64,000 nt of DNA from Pseudofabraea citricarpa (Eukaryota > Ascomycota > Leotiomycetes > Helotiales > Dermateaceae): NCBI GenBank assembly GCA_029641185.1, contig JAPWGK010000001.1, positions 3,422,501 to 3,486,500 on the forward strand. Reading direction: 5' to 3'. Within the stretch, counting starts at the first letter, position 1. Each line of letters starts with the position of its first letter. The position numbers were made by a program, and so were the translations under genes. A model generated the notes under the pieces. It was given only the letters and a program-made list of their open reading frames with translations. It was not told the origin of the DNA and did not search any database. Below are positions 13,645-25,875 of the stretch, piece by piece.

Positions 13645-14363
13645 AACGTAGCGTTGTATGGGGGCACCTGACGAAGCTCCGAGGCTTGGACAACGTGACC
13701 TTTGTCGATACTGAGGCAGCACCCACCACAGAGGCTATTAATACCTAATGGAAAGTACCCAAGTACCTACACTTATGAGAGTAAACATGGTACGAAGCAT
13801 AACCATAGATATCAAGACATGAGCAATAGAGCTAACTTGTCACAAATCCTTTTGTTGGGGTTTAAAAGTTTAAATTGCTGTGCAGTATGTAGGTAAATAT
13901 GCTTTTGATAGCTTTAGCGTTGCTGTACCGCCGTCTGTGCCTGTTCTCCTCGTCCCTACTGAGGCCTGCGGTGCTTGGGATAGCCTCAAGCCGCGGCCCA
14001 CTGTATCTATCTGATATCAGGCAAGATACCACACGGCATTGTTGCTTCTCATCCGCCGAGAGCAAAAGCAACAGCGCAGAAAGTAAAATACACTGGTGGC
14101 TTTAGTCTGCGACACGGCTTCGCAAGACCATCTTATTTTTAACACCTATCATTATCATTAGCGAGGAGGCCAAGTTCCATTCAACATCCAGCTCACCACC
14201 ACCACCACCATCAAGCACGTCGCATTCTGCTTCTCTCGGTCTTCGATCACTGGTCGCGATTACATGCGTCCTTCCCTCCACTATCGCAGCTCGTCCTTGA
14301 GCGACATATCGTCCTTCAGTATCGGCCTCATTGCGCAATCTGCTTAAGAAGGAAGCCTTCAAC

Positions 14364-16546
14364 ATGCTATCTGCCCGTGCGGCCGTCGTTGGCACGGCCT
14401 TTGAGATCCTGAGTGAGCCTCCATCGATGGGGATTGGGGATCGCGCAAGCTAATACGACCTCTAGGGCGACAATCGGAGGACTTGGACGATGATGGTGAG
14501 CAGCTAGCTGTCGAAAGCAAGAGAACCCCGAGCTGATTGTACCTCTAGAGCCCGATTCTTCCCAGAAGGAGATCTTCTCCTCATGGGCCCTCTTTATTCT
14601 CATCATGCTGCTTATCACAGCTTTGTTCGTCAGTTATATGCTTCAGCAGAAGAAGGTCCAGGCTGTACATGAGACGGTGATCTCTATCTTCGCAGGTGAG
14701 TGCTTTGAAGCTCGCCGGAGTTAAGGCTAACGACCTCCAGGTATGACCGTTGGTCTGATTCTACGAGTGAGCGCGGGACATTCGATACAAAACCTTGTCA
14801 GCTTCGATTACCAAGTCTTCTTCAACCTCCTACTACCTCCGATTATTCTTGCTTCGGGTTACGAGCTTCACCAAGCGAACTTCTTTCGAAACATCGGAAC
14901 GATTCTCACCTTTGCTTTTGCCGGGACCTTTATCTCTGCTATTGTACTAGGAGTGATATTATGGCTCTATACCAGAATTCCTTTGGAAGGTGTGAACATG
15001 TCATTCGTTGACGCTATTTCTGTGGGAGCTACTCTTTCCGCCACGGATCCTGTCACAATTCTTGCCATCTTCAACACCTATAAAGTTGATCCGAAGCTCT
15101 ATACCGTCATCTTTGGCGAGTCAATCCTCAATGATGCCATTGCCATTGTGTTGTTTGAGACAGCCCAGCGGTATAAAGAGGGTGGGGCTGCAGGAACCTT
15201 GGGATTTTTGAGCTTGATGGAGGGTATTGGTATTTTCTTGGCAGTTTTCTTTGGAAGTTTGCTCATTGGAGTTGCTGTCGGAATTGGTACTGCTTTAGGG
15301 TTGAAATATACCTATGTCAGAAGATTTCCAAAGATTGAGAGCTGCTTGATCATCTTGATTGCTTATGCCAGCTACTTCTTTTCGAACGGTCTCCATATGT
15401 CAGGTAAGCAGTTCAAAAGACTTTTAGGATCAAAGCTCATCAGGTACAGGAATCGTTTCTTTGCTATTCTGTGGAATTACACTAAAACATTACGCCTATT
15501 ACAACATGTCTCGCCGTACCCAGCTTACTACCAAATACTTATTTGGAGTCATGGCTCAGTTATCCGAGAACTTTATATTCATCTATCTTGGTCTATCGCT
15601 CTTCACGGATAATAATCTCCAGTTCAAGCCACTTTTCATCATTGTAACAGTTGCAGGAATTTGTGTTGCACGTTGGGCAGCAGTGTTCCCTCTATCCCGA
15701 GCCATTAATTGGTTCATCAGATACAGAGCCAAGAGAAGAGGCAAGGATGTTGCAGATGAGTTGCCATACAGCTACCAGGCAATGTTGTTTTGGGCTGGAC
15801 TCAGAGGAGCTGTAGGAGTAGCCTTGGCCGCTGGATTATCGGGTGAAAATGCATATGCATTAAAAGCCACCGTTTTGGTTGTCGTGGTGCTCACCGTGAT
15901 TATATTTGGTGGAACCACAGCCCGCATGTTGGAAATTCTAGGAATCCGAACTGGTGTTGTGGAAGAGATTGACAGTGACGACGAATTTGACATCGAAGCA
16001 GTATCCGGAGGCTCGTATTATAAACGCAACAGTACAGCAATTGGCCACATGCCACGAAGAGGCAACGGATCAGTACCTCTCGATGGTCTCGGAAATGGAC
16101 TTGGAAACGGTCACGGACCAGAACGAGGCAGCTATGTCACTGGACACAATAGTCCACATAGCAGACCATCAAGCACGAATAGGAAGAATTCTGCAGCTAG
16201 TCAGATGGGAAGGCAGAATGAGAGTGAGCAAGATCTTCTCGGAAATAGTCCGACGGATGAGGATTTTGATAGTGATACGTCTGATCTGCCACCAGCAGCT
16301 AGGAGGTCGCCGGGTAGACGAACACCAGCACAGCAGGAAACTGAACCGCCCACGCCATATCCTACTTCTGGAAGTGTCAGCCACGATACACCACACATCA
16401 CAGCATCAGGAGCTATCAGCCAGCTCTTGCATGGTACGGCTGAGGATCACGCAGCATGGTTTAAACAGTTGGATGAAGGATTTATCAAGCCTAAGTTACT
16501 TCTTGATAGCGGGAAGGGCCCACATGGTGGCCCGAGTGGGAGTTGA
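14364..16546 (+). CDS. NHX1: Endosomal/vacuolar Na+(K+)/H+ exchanger, Nhx1-like
   Basis: Five exons, 14364-14412, 14466-14495, 14549-14695, 14741-15403 and 15444-16546, encode 663 residues. The second exon is only 30 nt. The N-terminus MLSARAAVVGTAFEIL precedes a short acidic linker and the membrane domain. Family motifs are FFNLLLPPIILASGYEL (the amiloride-site region), GATLSATDPVTILAIF and FGESILNDAIAIVLF, which carries the ion-binding Asn-Asp pair. The cytosolic tail (about 190 residues) is disordered, with GNGLGNGHG repeats and a conserved end near HAAWFKQLDEGFIKPKLLL. Nhx1 exchangers alkalinise late endosomes and sequester Na+ and K+ (known for the family). Confidence 0.92.
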
Positions 16547-17179
16547 GTTTGAATCATTCTTCTGGAACTGGATAGGGCATTCGTGGAGTTAAAGGTATCA
16601 AATGGAGCCACATAGCATTTTGATAGAATAGATGAGTATCAATCAACCAACCAATATATTGTTCTTGTAAGCGACAGAATCTTATTAATTGTGAATTGAA
16701 ACTAGATGGCCGCAAACATTGATGTAGAAGTACTTTTTTTAAGCTCAGAAACTGGACATGCGCCGCATAGAAGAAAAGGGTTGGCTGCCTTCTGGGTAGC
16801 TGTATGGACTTCATAATATACTGTTTGTGAGTCATTGCTTTGTCCATTTTCTTCTGCGCCGTGCGGCTGCATGCCGAGCTGCAGAGCTGACCAGCACCAG
16901 CCCCCATCGAAATCACGTGGAGCAAGACACTCAACTCCGCCTAGATGATGAATCAATCCCCGCCTGAGGACTAGTTAATGTGCCATGCATTTGATAAGAC
17001 CAGTAATCCTGCTTCATCGAACCATTGATCACCGATTGACTTATAAATCGAACGGACTGTTTCCGCCAATTCGATTTCTGCCCTGAGTATATGAACCCCT
17101 CTTCCCACCAACTAATCCGAGATTCAGTATCATCGAGTCAATTATTAGTGTACTCTCTACTTTACACAAAACCAGCAAA
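16547..17179. other. Intergenic region with a TATA-like element before the hydrolase gene
   Basis: 633 bases between two genes on the same strand. A TTATAAAT element at 17041-17048 lies about 130 bp before the next start and could be a TATA box. The rest would be the exchanger's 3' UTR and promoter sequence; I see no gene. Confidence 0.45.
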
Positions 17180-18290
17180 ATGACTACCATCACACCGAAT
17201 AAAAGCCTGACACTCTCTTCTGGAGTAACATACTCGTATATCTCCATCCCACCCACAAACCCCAATAAACAAACTCTCCTCTTCCTGCACGGCTTCCCCT
17301 CCACATCCAATGACTGGCGTTTCCAGATCCCGTATTTCTCGTCCTTGGGATATGGGATCCTCGCACCCGATCTGCTAGGTTATGGGGGGACATCCAAACC
17401 GACGAATCCTGCTGCTTACATCGGGACCACCATGGCCAGCGACATCATATCGATAATCGACCATGAGAAAATTACTGGTGGGCTCGTAGGGATTTCTCAT
17501 GATTGGGGCGTCTACGTCCTCAGTACTCTCGCCGTTCACTACGGTGATCGGTTCGAGAAGTATGTATTCGTCAGTGTGGGCTTTCAAGCGCCGGGCGGCG
17601 GGCTGGACTACGAGACGTTGCAGAAGCTCAATGAAATTACTGAGGCGACGTACGGGTACCCATGTTTTGGATACTGGTTGTTCTTCAACACTCCCGAGGC
17701 TGGGAAGGTTATTGGCGAGCACGTAAGTTTTCTTCTCTTTCGAATTTCGAATTTCACGTGCTTCTAGAGAGTTGACAGAAAGAAATCCATAGTGGGAGAG
17801 TTTCTTCGATCTCATCTATGCCGCTGATCCCGCCGTGTGGAAAACTGATATGGGCCCTGTGGGTGCTCTCAGGTCTTTCATCGAGAAGGACTCGAAAATC
17901 GAGGTCGGTTCGTATATCACCCCAGAGGATAGGAAGCATCACCATGACGCGTTTGGTTCTGATTACTCGGCTCCTACGTGCTGGTATAAGCGATCCATTG
18001 CCGGGCTGGGTGATGCGGAACAGAAAAAGGCCATTGAGAGCGGCCAGGTCAAAAATTGGGAGCTGGGGAGCAAGTTGGATAAAGAGACTTTGTTGTTTAC
18101 GGGCTCGAGAGATGCGGTTTGTATTGCTGAGATACAGCGCCAGGGGATGACGAACAGCACGAAAGAGGGCCTGTTGAAGATTGTTGATGCTGATGCTGGG
18201 CATTGGATTCAGTTGGAGAAGGCTGATGTGTTCAATAAGGCGATGGCGGAATTCTTGGTTGGAGGTGTTGAAGGCAAATCTTCACTTTAG
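17180..18290 (+). CDS. Alpha/beta hydrolase, epoxide hydrolase-like
   Basis: Two exons, 17180-17722 and 17793-18290, encode 346 residues, with the intron between codons. The fold markers are the oxyanion motif HGFP (residues 37-40), then APDLLGYGG. The nucleophile elbow GISHDWG places an aspartate (about D108) where serine hydrolases have serine, as in epoxide hydrolases and haloalkane dehalogenases. A likely charge-relay aspartate lies in TGSRDAVC and the catalytic histidine in AGHW (about H318). There is no signal peptide, so it should be cytosolic. Detoxification of epoxides is the usual role; substrate is unknown. Dehalogenase activity cannot be excluded from sequence alone. Confidence 0.87.
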
Positions 18291-19221
18291 TTGAGTGACT
18301 TGCCATTGGTTTCCATATTTATTTGCCTGCAGGTAGTCCAAAATCTTAGTTGTTCTTAATCATGAGCCTAGTTTGGGTCATTACATAGGTTTCAATGATC
18401 CTATTATCTTGATGTGCGGCTATGGAATTTGAAACCATGACAGAATACGCGTGCTGCCTAGAGGTCTAAGGTGTTTGATACCAGTGTCTTTTATACTATC
18501 CCAAGTGGTTCTATAATATCGTGTTTTCGTTCATATTTCTTCCCGGGGAGGATGCTATGAACCTATTCATCAATTGAAAAATTGCACTCCCTACATAAAG
18601 GATCCTCCAAAGCATAAGTATATTGCTGTTCACAAGCTCTTGTGCTTATACGTCTCGAACTTATGATTATCATGGTTATTTAATTTAATCCTGGTTCCAG
18701 CAGGCCATGTTCCTATATAGATCATTGCCAAAAACTACCTGTTGGTTCCTTTCCTCGCTTAGCTTCCAGGGAAAGAACCGATCTGTTGATTAAAAACGCC
18801 GTTTTGGGTATCATAATGACATTTAAATGATTTCTATTTGATGTTCCTCACTTGTCTCTTATACTCTTTTTCATCTCAGGATGACCAGAAATACCTGTTA
18901 GTCCTCCCAGGGCTGACTGTGTATGTCTTGAACTACCTCTTGTGTGGTTGTCTTGCGGCTCCTTCCTTCTTAATCAAACAGTGCCAAATTAGCTGGCAAT
19001 CCACACGAGAAAACCTTTTCTCGTCCACATACTACTTCTATCCCACATAATCCACTCCTTGTGCGCCTGTTCACCTAATCGTCTTCTTCAATCGACTTTT
19101 TTTCTACCCAGCACTTTGTCGGCCTCGACTTCCAATTGATAGTTGTACTGGGCGACAAACTAGGTATGCCTCATAACCCGACTCACCCAACAGATGCTAA
19201 AATCCGTAATAGTGATCACAG
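18291..19221. other. Intergenic region, no gene seen
   Basis: 931 bases of AT-rich sequence between the hydrolase and the BTB gene. One open frame near 18838-19050 starts at an ATG but shows no known motif and is followed by pyrimidine-rich leader sequence of the BTB gene. I do not call it a gene. Confidence 0.45.
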
Positions 19222-20048
19222 ATGTCTGGAATCAAGCTTGAAGGGAAAAGTGCGGACGAACAGTTGGTGACTATACCGGCAACGATTCTACCATCATCCG
19301 CCGCCAACGCTCCCGCTGCATCTTCAGGCATACCTTCTGCGATAAGTCCCAGTCCTTCTGTGCCTGCTCGAACTGGATCTCCAAGTAGGCCTGTCAAGCG
19401 GAAAGTGCCGGAGTACGAGTAAGTGCTCGCGTTATTCTGTACATGTAAACGATACTAAAGCTCGTCAGTGAGCTTGATCCAGAATTCGTCAGCGTTACGG
19501 TCATCGAGAATGGCATTCAACGGCAGTCCTCTTGCCACAAGGCACTAGCAACACATTACTCTTCTGTACTTCGAGCGACCTTTATAGGGCAAAGACGGAC
19601 AACTACTCTGTGGAATACGACCCACAATGCCTTCGCCATCGTCGTGCGATTCTTCTATACAGAAAAGATCCACGACAGATCTGACCAGATGCCACCTTCC
19701 TCAGACCTCATTGAAGCCTACTTGCTCGCCGAACGACTGTACATCCCGAAGCTGCAAAACTTGACGATTGAAGGTGTCGAGTATCACCAGCGTAAGGATG
19801 GCATCGTGCAAACTCGCATGATCCCGCGTATATATTCCGAGACCAAGTCTGGCAGTCCACTTCGCAGGCTAGTAGCACACCATGTCGCTAGACTACGTTT
19901 GAAAGACTTCCACATAGCATCAGAGGCACGGCCTCAATATTATCCTGTGGCGCTTCTCGTGGATGTGATAACCGTTCTGAAGATGCATGGTTCTTCTATA
20001 AATGGACCGGACATGAAAGAATTCAAGGTTCCTGTCCCTGATACCTAA
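19222..20048 (+). CDS. BTB/POZ domain protein
   Basis: Two exons, 19222-19418 and 19469-20048, encode 258 residues. The first 60 are Ser/Pro/Ala-rich and disordered, ending in a basic patch (RPVKRKVPEY). The second exon begins the BTB fold: a beta strand (FVSVTVIENG), the usual histidine-containing CHKALATHYSSVLRATF helix pair, then a strand of the TTLWNTTHNAF type. VVRFFYTEKIHD follows, then the LIEAYLLAERLYIPKLQN helices. Fungal BTB proteins of this size are abundant and mostly uncharacterised; some are Cullin3 adaptors, but this one has no second domain (MATH, BACK or Kelch) to support that. Function is unknown. Confidence 0.8.
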
Positions 20049-21315
20049 AAGCGGCAGTTTTTTTGATTTGGAATTTTCTTTCCGAGGAAGACATGACATT
20101 GTGGTTGAGCTTAGCTACGTACGGTATTCATCATTTCCCCAGCACAAATTATACCCCGGGAGGAAAACAAAACTTATCAGTATTTTAGTCGGTCTTTGTT
20201 TTATAGCACTGTATTTGCTCCTTGCTATCATCCCTTGCGGGTTGGAAACCCTTCATACAAGCAACCATTCTTATTTATAGTTGCTCAGGAGTACTACTCA
20301 AACAACTGAAATAGAGATTTATTCCACTACAAGAACTCAAAACTCATGTCAGGACATGCACTTGTGTGAATGGTGATCTGAAGTGCCTTGTACTAACATG
20401 CGGTTTTAGGAAAGGGCTAGAGTGACTAGATGTATAGAAATCGGAACCTAAAGTATTTAGAGCTGTCAAGAGTCACACTTGGCACGCTACTCTTCACAAT
20501 TACTTCTCCGCGTCAGACAGAAGCATCAGAGCCAGCAGGATTCCGAGAGCTATGCTCTATAAATGAAAGCCAGCGTCTTTTGATGATTGGTTTTGATTTC
20601 ACGGCCGGCAGTATATCTTCCCTTTTTCTTTTTTGTCTGATCTTTTAATACCGTTGTTGATATTACTTTTGTAGCTATTGTCGCTGTTGTTATCATCCCC
20701 CCCCCCTCCCCCCAAAAAAAAGCTTCTGCTTTTTATGTATGGTGAATATGCTATACAGTAAGGGTCTATACGTCTCCTGAAGCTGTAAAGCCTTCCGTTT
20801 AGCCGACCCGGTCAATTTTGCTGTCTATACTTTTTTGCTCCTCTCTTCTTTCTTTCTTCCTTCCTTCCAGTCTTGCAGTCAGGAATAGTAGGTTACTGGG
20901 TAATCCAAGACAGTTGAAATAGAAGAAAAAACAGAGTTGAAAAATAGGCTCAGATTCAACAGTCCAAAGTTCAAGATCAAGGTAAGAGCTCTTCACTACC
21001 TACTCATTCCTGGATTTTCAAAGCGGACGAATACTTATCTTTGGTATACTTTTAGCGAGAAGATAATCCGGCCTTATGTATCCACTAGCCTTGTTCACCA
21101 TAAACCAACTATGTATTTAGGCGCTATTAGTGATAGGTATGATATATATCTTCTTGCATAAGAGGTAAGAACATTAACGTTGGTGGAAAGATGAAGGATG
21201 CTTTTTTTATTCTTGATATCAACGAGTTAAATGGAAGAAACGGAGCTTATGCAATTACGATGGTATGCAATGCATCAATTTATGAATTCTATGCATTTGA
21301 GATCCCTTTGCTTGC
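20049..21315. other. Convergent intergenic region with homopolymer tracts
   Basis: About 1.3 kb between the ends of the BTB gene and TCTP. It is AT-rich and includes a C-run/A-run at 20697-20721 and short pyrimidine tracts near 20840-20870. No open frame has a recognisable product. Confidence 0.45.
20697..20721. repeat. Poly-C then poly-A tract
   Basis: Ten C, one T, six C and eight A in a row. It is low-complexity sequence and may be inaccurate in length because such runs are difficult to sequence. Confidence 0.85.
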
Positions 21316-22131
21316 TTAAACCTTCATCTCAGTAAGACCGTGCTTCCAGACAGTGACGAAAGGAGTGGTTCCATCCTCGCGGTAGTTCATGAGAATGACC
21401 CTAGAAATTATTAGAAGGCACCTCCATAATCTGGGGACAATCGACTTACATTCCATCGGGGTCCATTGACTCGCCGATGTAGAAATCGTAATCCTTGAAG
21501 TTGGCAACAATCTTCTTAGCGTATGATTGAGCACCCTTCTCGAAAGCAGTGATGGTCTCGTCTGGTGCACCGTTGGTCTTCAATGCCTCCTTAACCTTCT
21601 TCATGTATGCTATCTCTCAATTAGATCATATCCCCATATCTATCATGTACGAACATACTCTTAAGATGGCTGAGATATTGCTTCTTGTCGAAAGAGGTTT
21701 GGTTAAGACGGAAAGAGTTGACGACGTTGTTGACCTGGACGGCACCATCCTCGGTTCCCTCATCGGCTTCCTCAGCAGAGGCGTTGGCACCAGTGTCTGT
21801 AGAAGATGGCAATCAGTCTTCGACCTTCCCGAATCGCTTGTGAAAATAATGCGGGGTCCACTTACTGACTTCGACAGCACCAAGAGTGATCATGGCACAG
21901 TCGACCTCGTACACAGCACCATCGACCTCCTTCAAGTCATAGGAGTCGGAGATGATCTCGTCACCAGTGATGATATCCTGTGGGCGCCCACAAAGTCAGC
22001 CTTCCTGTTTTCCTATGCACTTGGCCCTGTCCCGCATTTTTCGCAGCGCAAGGTGGGGTCGCATCGTAGCCTCGAGCGGGGTTCAGATGGTGGAATCTAA
22101 GGGGGGGTTTTCTGACCTTGAAAATGATCAT
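21316..22131 (-). CDS. Translationally controlled tumour protein homologue (TCTP)
   Basis: Five exons on the minus strand, 22131-22117, 21977-21866, 21796-21659, 21609-21450 and 21400-21316, encode 169 residues, the standard TCTP length. The first exon is only 15 nt (MIIFK), which is why the gene is easy to miss. The product reads on through [29 protein letters not shown], then the acidic loop [18 protein letters not shown]. The helical hairpin ([17 protein letters not shown]) and the C-terminal [29 protein letters not shown] follow. TCTP is an abundant cytosolic protein tied to growth, translation and stress (known for the family). It is divergent from SUR2 with a Gcn4-type site between. Confidence 0.92.
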
Positions 22132-22682
22132 GATTGCGGTTTTCTACGGAGGATTGCGAGGGTATTCGGAGGAAGAGACTTGGTGTGCAGAAAAAGGGAC
22201 CGTGGAGGTTTTTCAAAATCATGGAGGGGAATCCAGACGATAATCGCCCACTAGCCTTACCCGATCAAGACTAGCACGTGTATCTCCCAGGCAACAAGGC
22301 AACAACATCTCCTCGCCACATCCGGTCATGTGACTCATGTGTCGATACGCATTCCTGGGGAACATTGCGGTGGCAACAACACGCGGAACATCTTCAGTTC
22401 CCCAGCCAGAGAGGGACTGGGTGTTTATGAGGCCACTCAGGTCACGCATCTCCGTCGCAGAAGCATCCGATCGCCGGCCGAACGACCATCTCAGGTGTCA
22501 AGATTAATGGCGCATGAAGAAGCATCCCCTGCACATCAGCGTAGCGAGATCGCATCTCCATCCGCCGCTTCCGTAATCAGATGTTTTTCAATCTCCTTGA
22601 TCCTCTTCCCTCCTCTTGTATCTAAACACCACACTCTCCCTCGTGCGCAACACGGTAACTGCTTACATCCTCGACTCTAGCC
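22132..22682. promoter_or_regulatory. Divergent promoter of TCTP and SUR2 with a Gcn4/Cpc1-type site
   Basis: 551 bases between two divergent starts. TGACTCA at 22331-22337 is an exact match to the core site of the amino-acid control factor Gcn4/Cpc1, lying 200 bp from TCTP and 350 bp from SUR2. Translation-linked genes are typical targets, so regulation of TCTP is plausible. That is inference from one motif. Confidence 0.45.
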
Positions 22683-23849
22683 ATGGCCAATATCAGCACC
22701 CTTTCCAACCTATCCGCCATGTCCGACCTGCCTCCTCTCCCCTCCTACACGCTCTCGCCTGTCCAGTCGGTCATCTCCTTTATACCGGACTTCTACCTAT
22801 CCCTCATGCTACCTATCGTTGCATACTGGCTGGTCTCGCTCTTCTTTCACTACATTGATGTCAAAGACATATGGCCTCAATACAGATTACATACGCCCGC
22901 AGAGATTTTGAAAAGGAACCATGTTACACGATATGAGGTGGCACGCGACGTCATCATACAACAAATAATACAAACAGTAGTTGGAGCTGTGCTCGGCCTG
23001 ACAGAGCCAGAGGAGGTAGTTGGGAGGGAGGAGTATGATGTTGCACGCTGGGCTACAAGATTGCGCATTGCCCAGAGAGCTCTGCCGCAGCTGCTGGGAT
23101 TCATTGGCTTGAACGCCGCTGCAATCTCTAAGAATGTTTCTGGATCGCATCCAATGATTGCGGGCGTTCTGGCAGGTGGAAGATATCCTTCTCTTACCAT
23201 GGGCTTGGACGTCATCAGTGGGACACCTGTTCCCGTGTTTGCAAACTGGGAGATGGTTGTGGCTAAGGCACTTTATTGGTACATTGTTCCCGCTATCCAA
23301 TTTGGCATTGCCATCTTTATCGTGGATACATGGCAATATTTCCTACACCGTGCTATGCACATGAATAAGTGGTTGTACAGTACGTCAATTCCCCTCCTTG
23401 CCTATATCGCGTGGCTAATAATCTAAACAGCAACTTTCCACTCACGCCACCATCGTCTATACGTTCCATACGCATTTGGCGCTCTTTACAATCATCCGTT
23501 CGAGGGTTTCTTGCTGGATACCTTGGGTGCCAGTATTGGTTACAAAGTGGCTGGTATGACTGCGCGCCAAGGAATGTTATTCTTTACGGCATCAACAATC
23601 AAAACCGTCGATGATCACTGCGGGTATGCGTTACCATGGGACCCACTCCAGCATATCACCAGCAATAATGCTGGATATCATGACATCCATCACCAAAGTT
23701 GGGGTATCAAGACCAATTTCTCACAGCCCTTCTTTACGTTCTGGGATCGATTCCTGGGCACAGTCTGGAAAGGCGACACTAGCGCGAGGTACGAAAGATC
23801 AAGAAAAGCTGCCGAATTCAAGGTCGCAGCCGATAATGTGCAATTGTAA
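22683..23849 (+). CDS. SUR2: Sphinganine C4-monooxygenase (SUR2), fatty acid hydroxylase superfamily
   Basis: Two exons, 22683-23379 and 23431-23849, encode 371 residues. The N-terminal half has membrane segments (SLMLPIVAYWLVSLFFHYI, and IVPAIQFGIAIFIVDTWQYF). The di-iron histidine motifs are all present: HRAMH, then HSRHH just after the intron, and HDIHH near the end. The WPQYRLHTPAEILKRNHV and FALYNHPFEGFLLDT-like regions fit the SUR2 branch. The enzyme hydroxylates sphinganine at C4 in the ER to make phytosphingosine (known for the family). The intron lies one base into the threonine codon of the second motif region. Confidence 0.93.
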
Positions 23850-25117
23850 GCGGGCTACAGTGTATTTTATTGAAAAGAGCAAGTGATTTTTTTGGATTCT
23901 TGTACACAAACCGGGTGTTTATGGCTAGGGGGGATTGGATTTGATGGGAATGGATGGATGCGGCAGGCGTAAAGGGCAATGAGCTGGTTGTACATTATGG
24001 GAGCAAGTACCCTTAATATGCCTTGACAGAGGTGGTAAGAGCAGGATACATAATAATAATCAAAACGTTCTCTTTTGTCATGATACTGTCTGTATATTTT
24101 CGAAGATGGATTTGTGCAGAGATACTAGATAAATCCACCTGGTTTGATGATGATCACTGGCAGGAGCTACATGGACTTCCTGACAAGCTAGTGTGGAGAA
24201 CCCCAAGCTACCTTTCACTTCCGCTCTTCAAGGGCCCCGCGGTTCTTTCGGGTCGCGAAATCTCCGTCCGAGGAAGCATGTGGGCAGCAGTCCTTCCGCG
24301 CCACCAGTACACGAGGTCAGATGACCATCTTTCTTGGGGTTTGTTTAAACTCTTAAACGGGTTTGAGCTAGAAGAGGGATGAGCGAAAGAAAGAACAAAA
24401 GAACATGGCCGATGTCATCTTTATCATGCTAACACTCTATTAAGCTTATTTTATCCTTCGGGTTGTTTTCGACTCTGTTTTTTTTTTTAACTTGAGAAGA
24501 GAGAAACCTGCGTCGGTGTTATCTTCTTCATGCTAATGCTAATGCTATACTACTGTTAAGCTTAATTTGGCTTATCTTATCCTATCCTTCGCATTCTTGC
24601 TAAGTCTGTTCTTGAACTCTCTGAGGCAGGCAAAGAGGAGAGGAGAGACAGGAATTGTCACGGATGTGTTGTTGTGACGTGATGTCATATCTGTTCTTGA
24701 TTTTCTTTAACTTTTGACTTCCTCCCCGCTGTTTGAGGAGACGGATAGCAAAGCAAGCAAGCAAGAGATAAAGTTGTATAGGAGAAACAACCCGTGAGAA
24801 GGGAAGGGCCTTGCTCGTTTCGGGGATTTGTATGTAGGTGATATAATTATGGGGATTTTTAAGTTAAGCGAGGCGAGGTGAAGCGAGGATCAGAAACGTG
24901 AAGGAGCAATAAGGATAAGATTTTTTTTTGGTTGCTCTGTGTGTGTTTTTCTTTGACGATACTGTACAGCCCGGATCCGTGCGGCCTGTGGAGTTTCTGT
25001 TTCTCTCCCCCCCCCCTCCGTGTGCCAATTTTCTGATACTGGTACGGAGGTTTATTTGCTGTGATGTCATTGTGAAAGAGATCGAGGAGGGGAGAAGGTT
25101 GTTTCGTCTCATGTTCT

Positions 25118-25143
25118 TTTCTTCTTCTTCTTCTTCTTCTTCT
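25118..25143. repeat. TTC microsatellite
   Basis: About eight to nine uninterrupted ttc units, intergenic. Frames read across it yield only poly-Ser or poly-Glu and are not genes. Confidence 0.9.
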
Positions 25144-25838
25144 ATCTTTGGGGCGGGAACTTGTTGGTTTTGTTTTATTTCCTGGTACGAGGGAGAGGCT
25201 AAGAAAGATGAAGGGAAATAAGAGGGTAGGTTTTCTTGATTCGGAATACCTTTGTTGCTATTCAAGCTCTTAGTCTTCTTGATCTCTGGTCGTTGTGAAT
25301 GCTTGGTAAAAAGGAGGATTCACTATCGCCGTCGTGGAAGAAGAAGAGACCAAGAAACAAGAAGATCAGGATTAAGAAAGAACCCGAGCACGGAGTAATC
25401 AAGAACAGCGAATGCAAACCACAACATCAGAGCTCCCGATGAACCTATACAAAACCACGATCACGAGTGGGTAAGATGAGACTTACCTCCTAAGAAAGAA
25501 ACCCTTCTCTCTCCCCTTCAGTTCTCTCTCCACAAACCCTCCAGACCCACAACCGCACCCCATCACCACGATCTCCGATTCCAGCTCGGAATCACGATGA
25601 CCAAAGGGTACGGTGAGACCAGAAGCGAACAAGAAATTTCCCCGTCTTTTCCCTCCCCATCTTTTAACCCTTCTTGGGGGTCCTCGTGCATGCGCTCTAC
25701 CTGCCCGCCTGCCTGATCACATCTTCATGACTCGGCACTCGGGACTCGGGACTCTGGGGTTACTACTAGTCAGTCAGTCAGCTAGCTGTTAAGTTGCTTG
25801 TACAACCACAGCTGGAAATACCAATAAAAAACAACGAT

Positions 25839-25875
25839 CAATCGATCGATCGTATCGCATCGTATCGTATCGTCG
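25839..25875. repeat. ATCG/ATCGT tandem tract
   Basis: Four atcg units run into atcgt units (cgtatcgcatcgtatcgtat). It is a simple tandem repeat in intergenic DNA. Confidence 0.8.

Larger units (their letters stand above)
12846..14363. other. 1.5-kb divergent intergenic region, no gene supported
   Basis: This lies between the divergent symporter and Na+/H+ exchanger genes. It holds a GGT tract (13257-13276), three copies of the octamer gatgggtt just after it, and a TGTAC-rich direct repeat (13627-13644). Small open frames overlap on both strands but carry no ATG with a recognisable product and follow the low-complexity tracts. It is best read as promoter and leader sequence. Confidence 0.5.

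Noticed and set aside
24023..24382. Open frame of about 119 codons after SUR2
   Set aside because: It begins with TTG, shows no family motif and lies in a gene-free tract. There is no ATG with a good context at its start.
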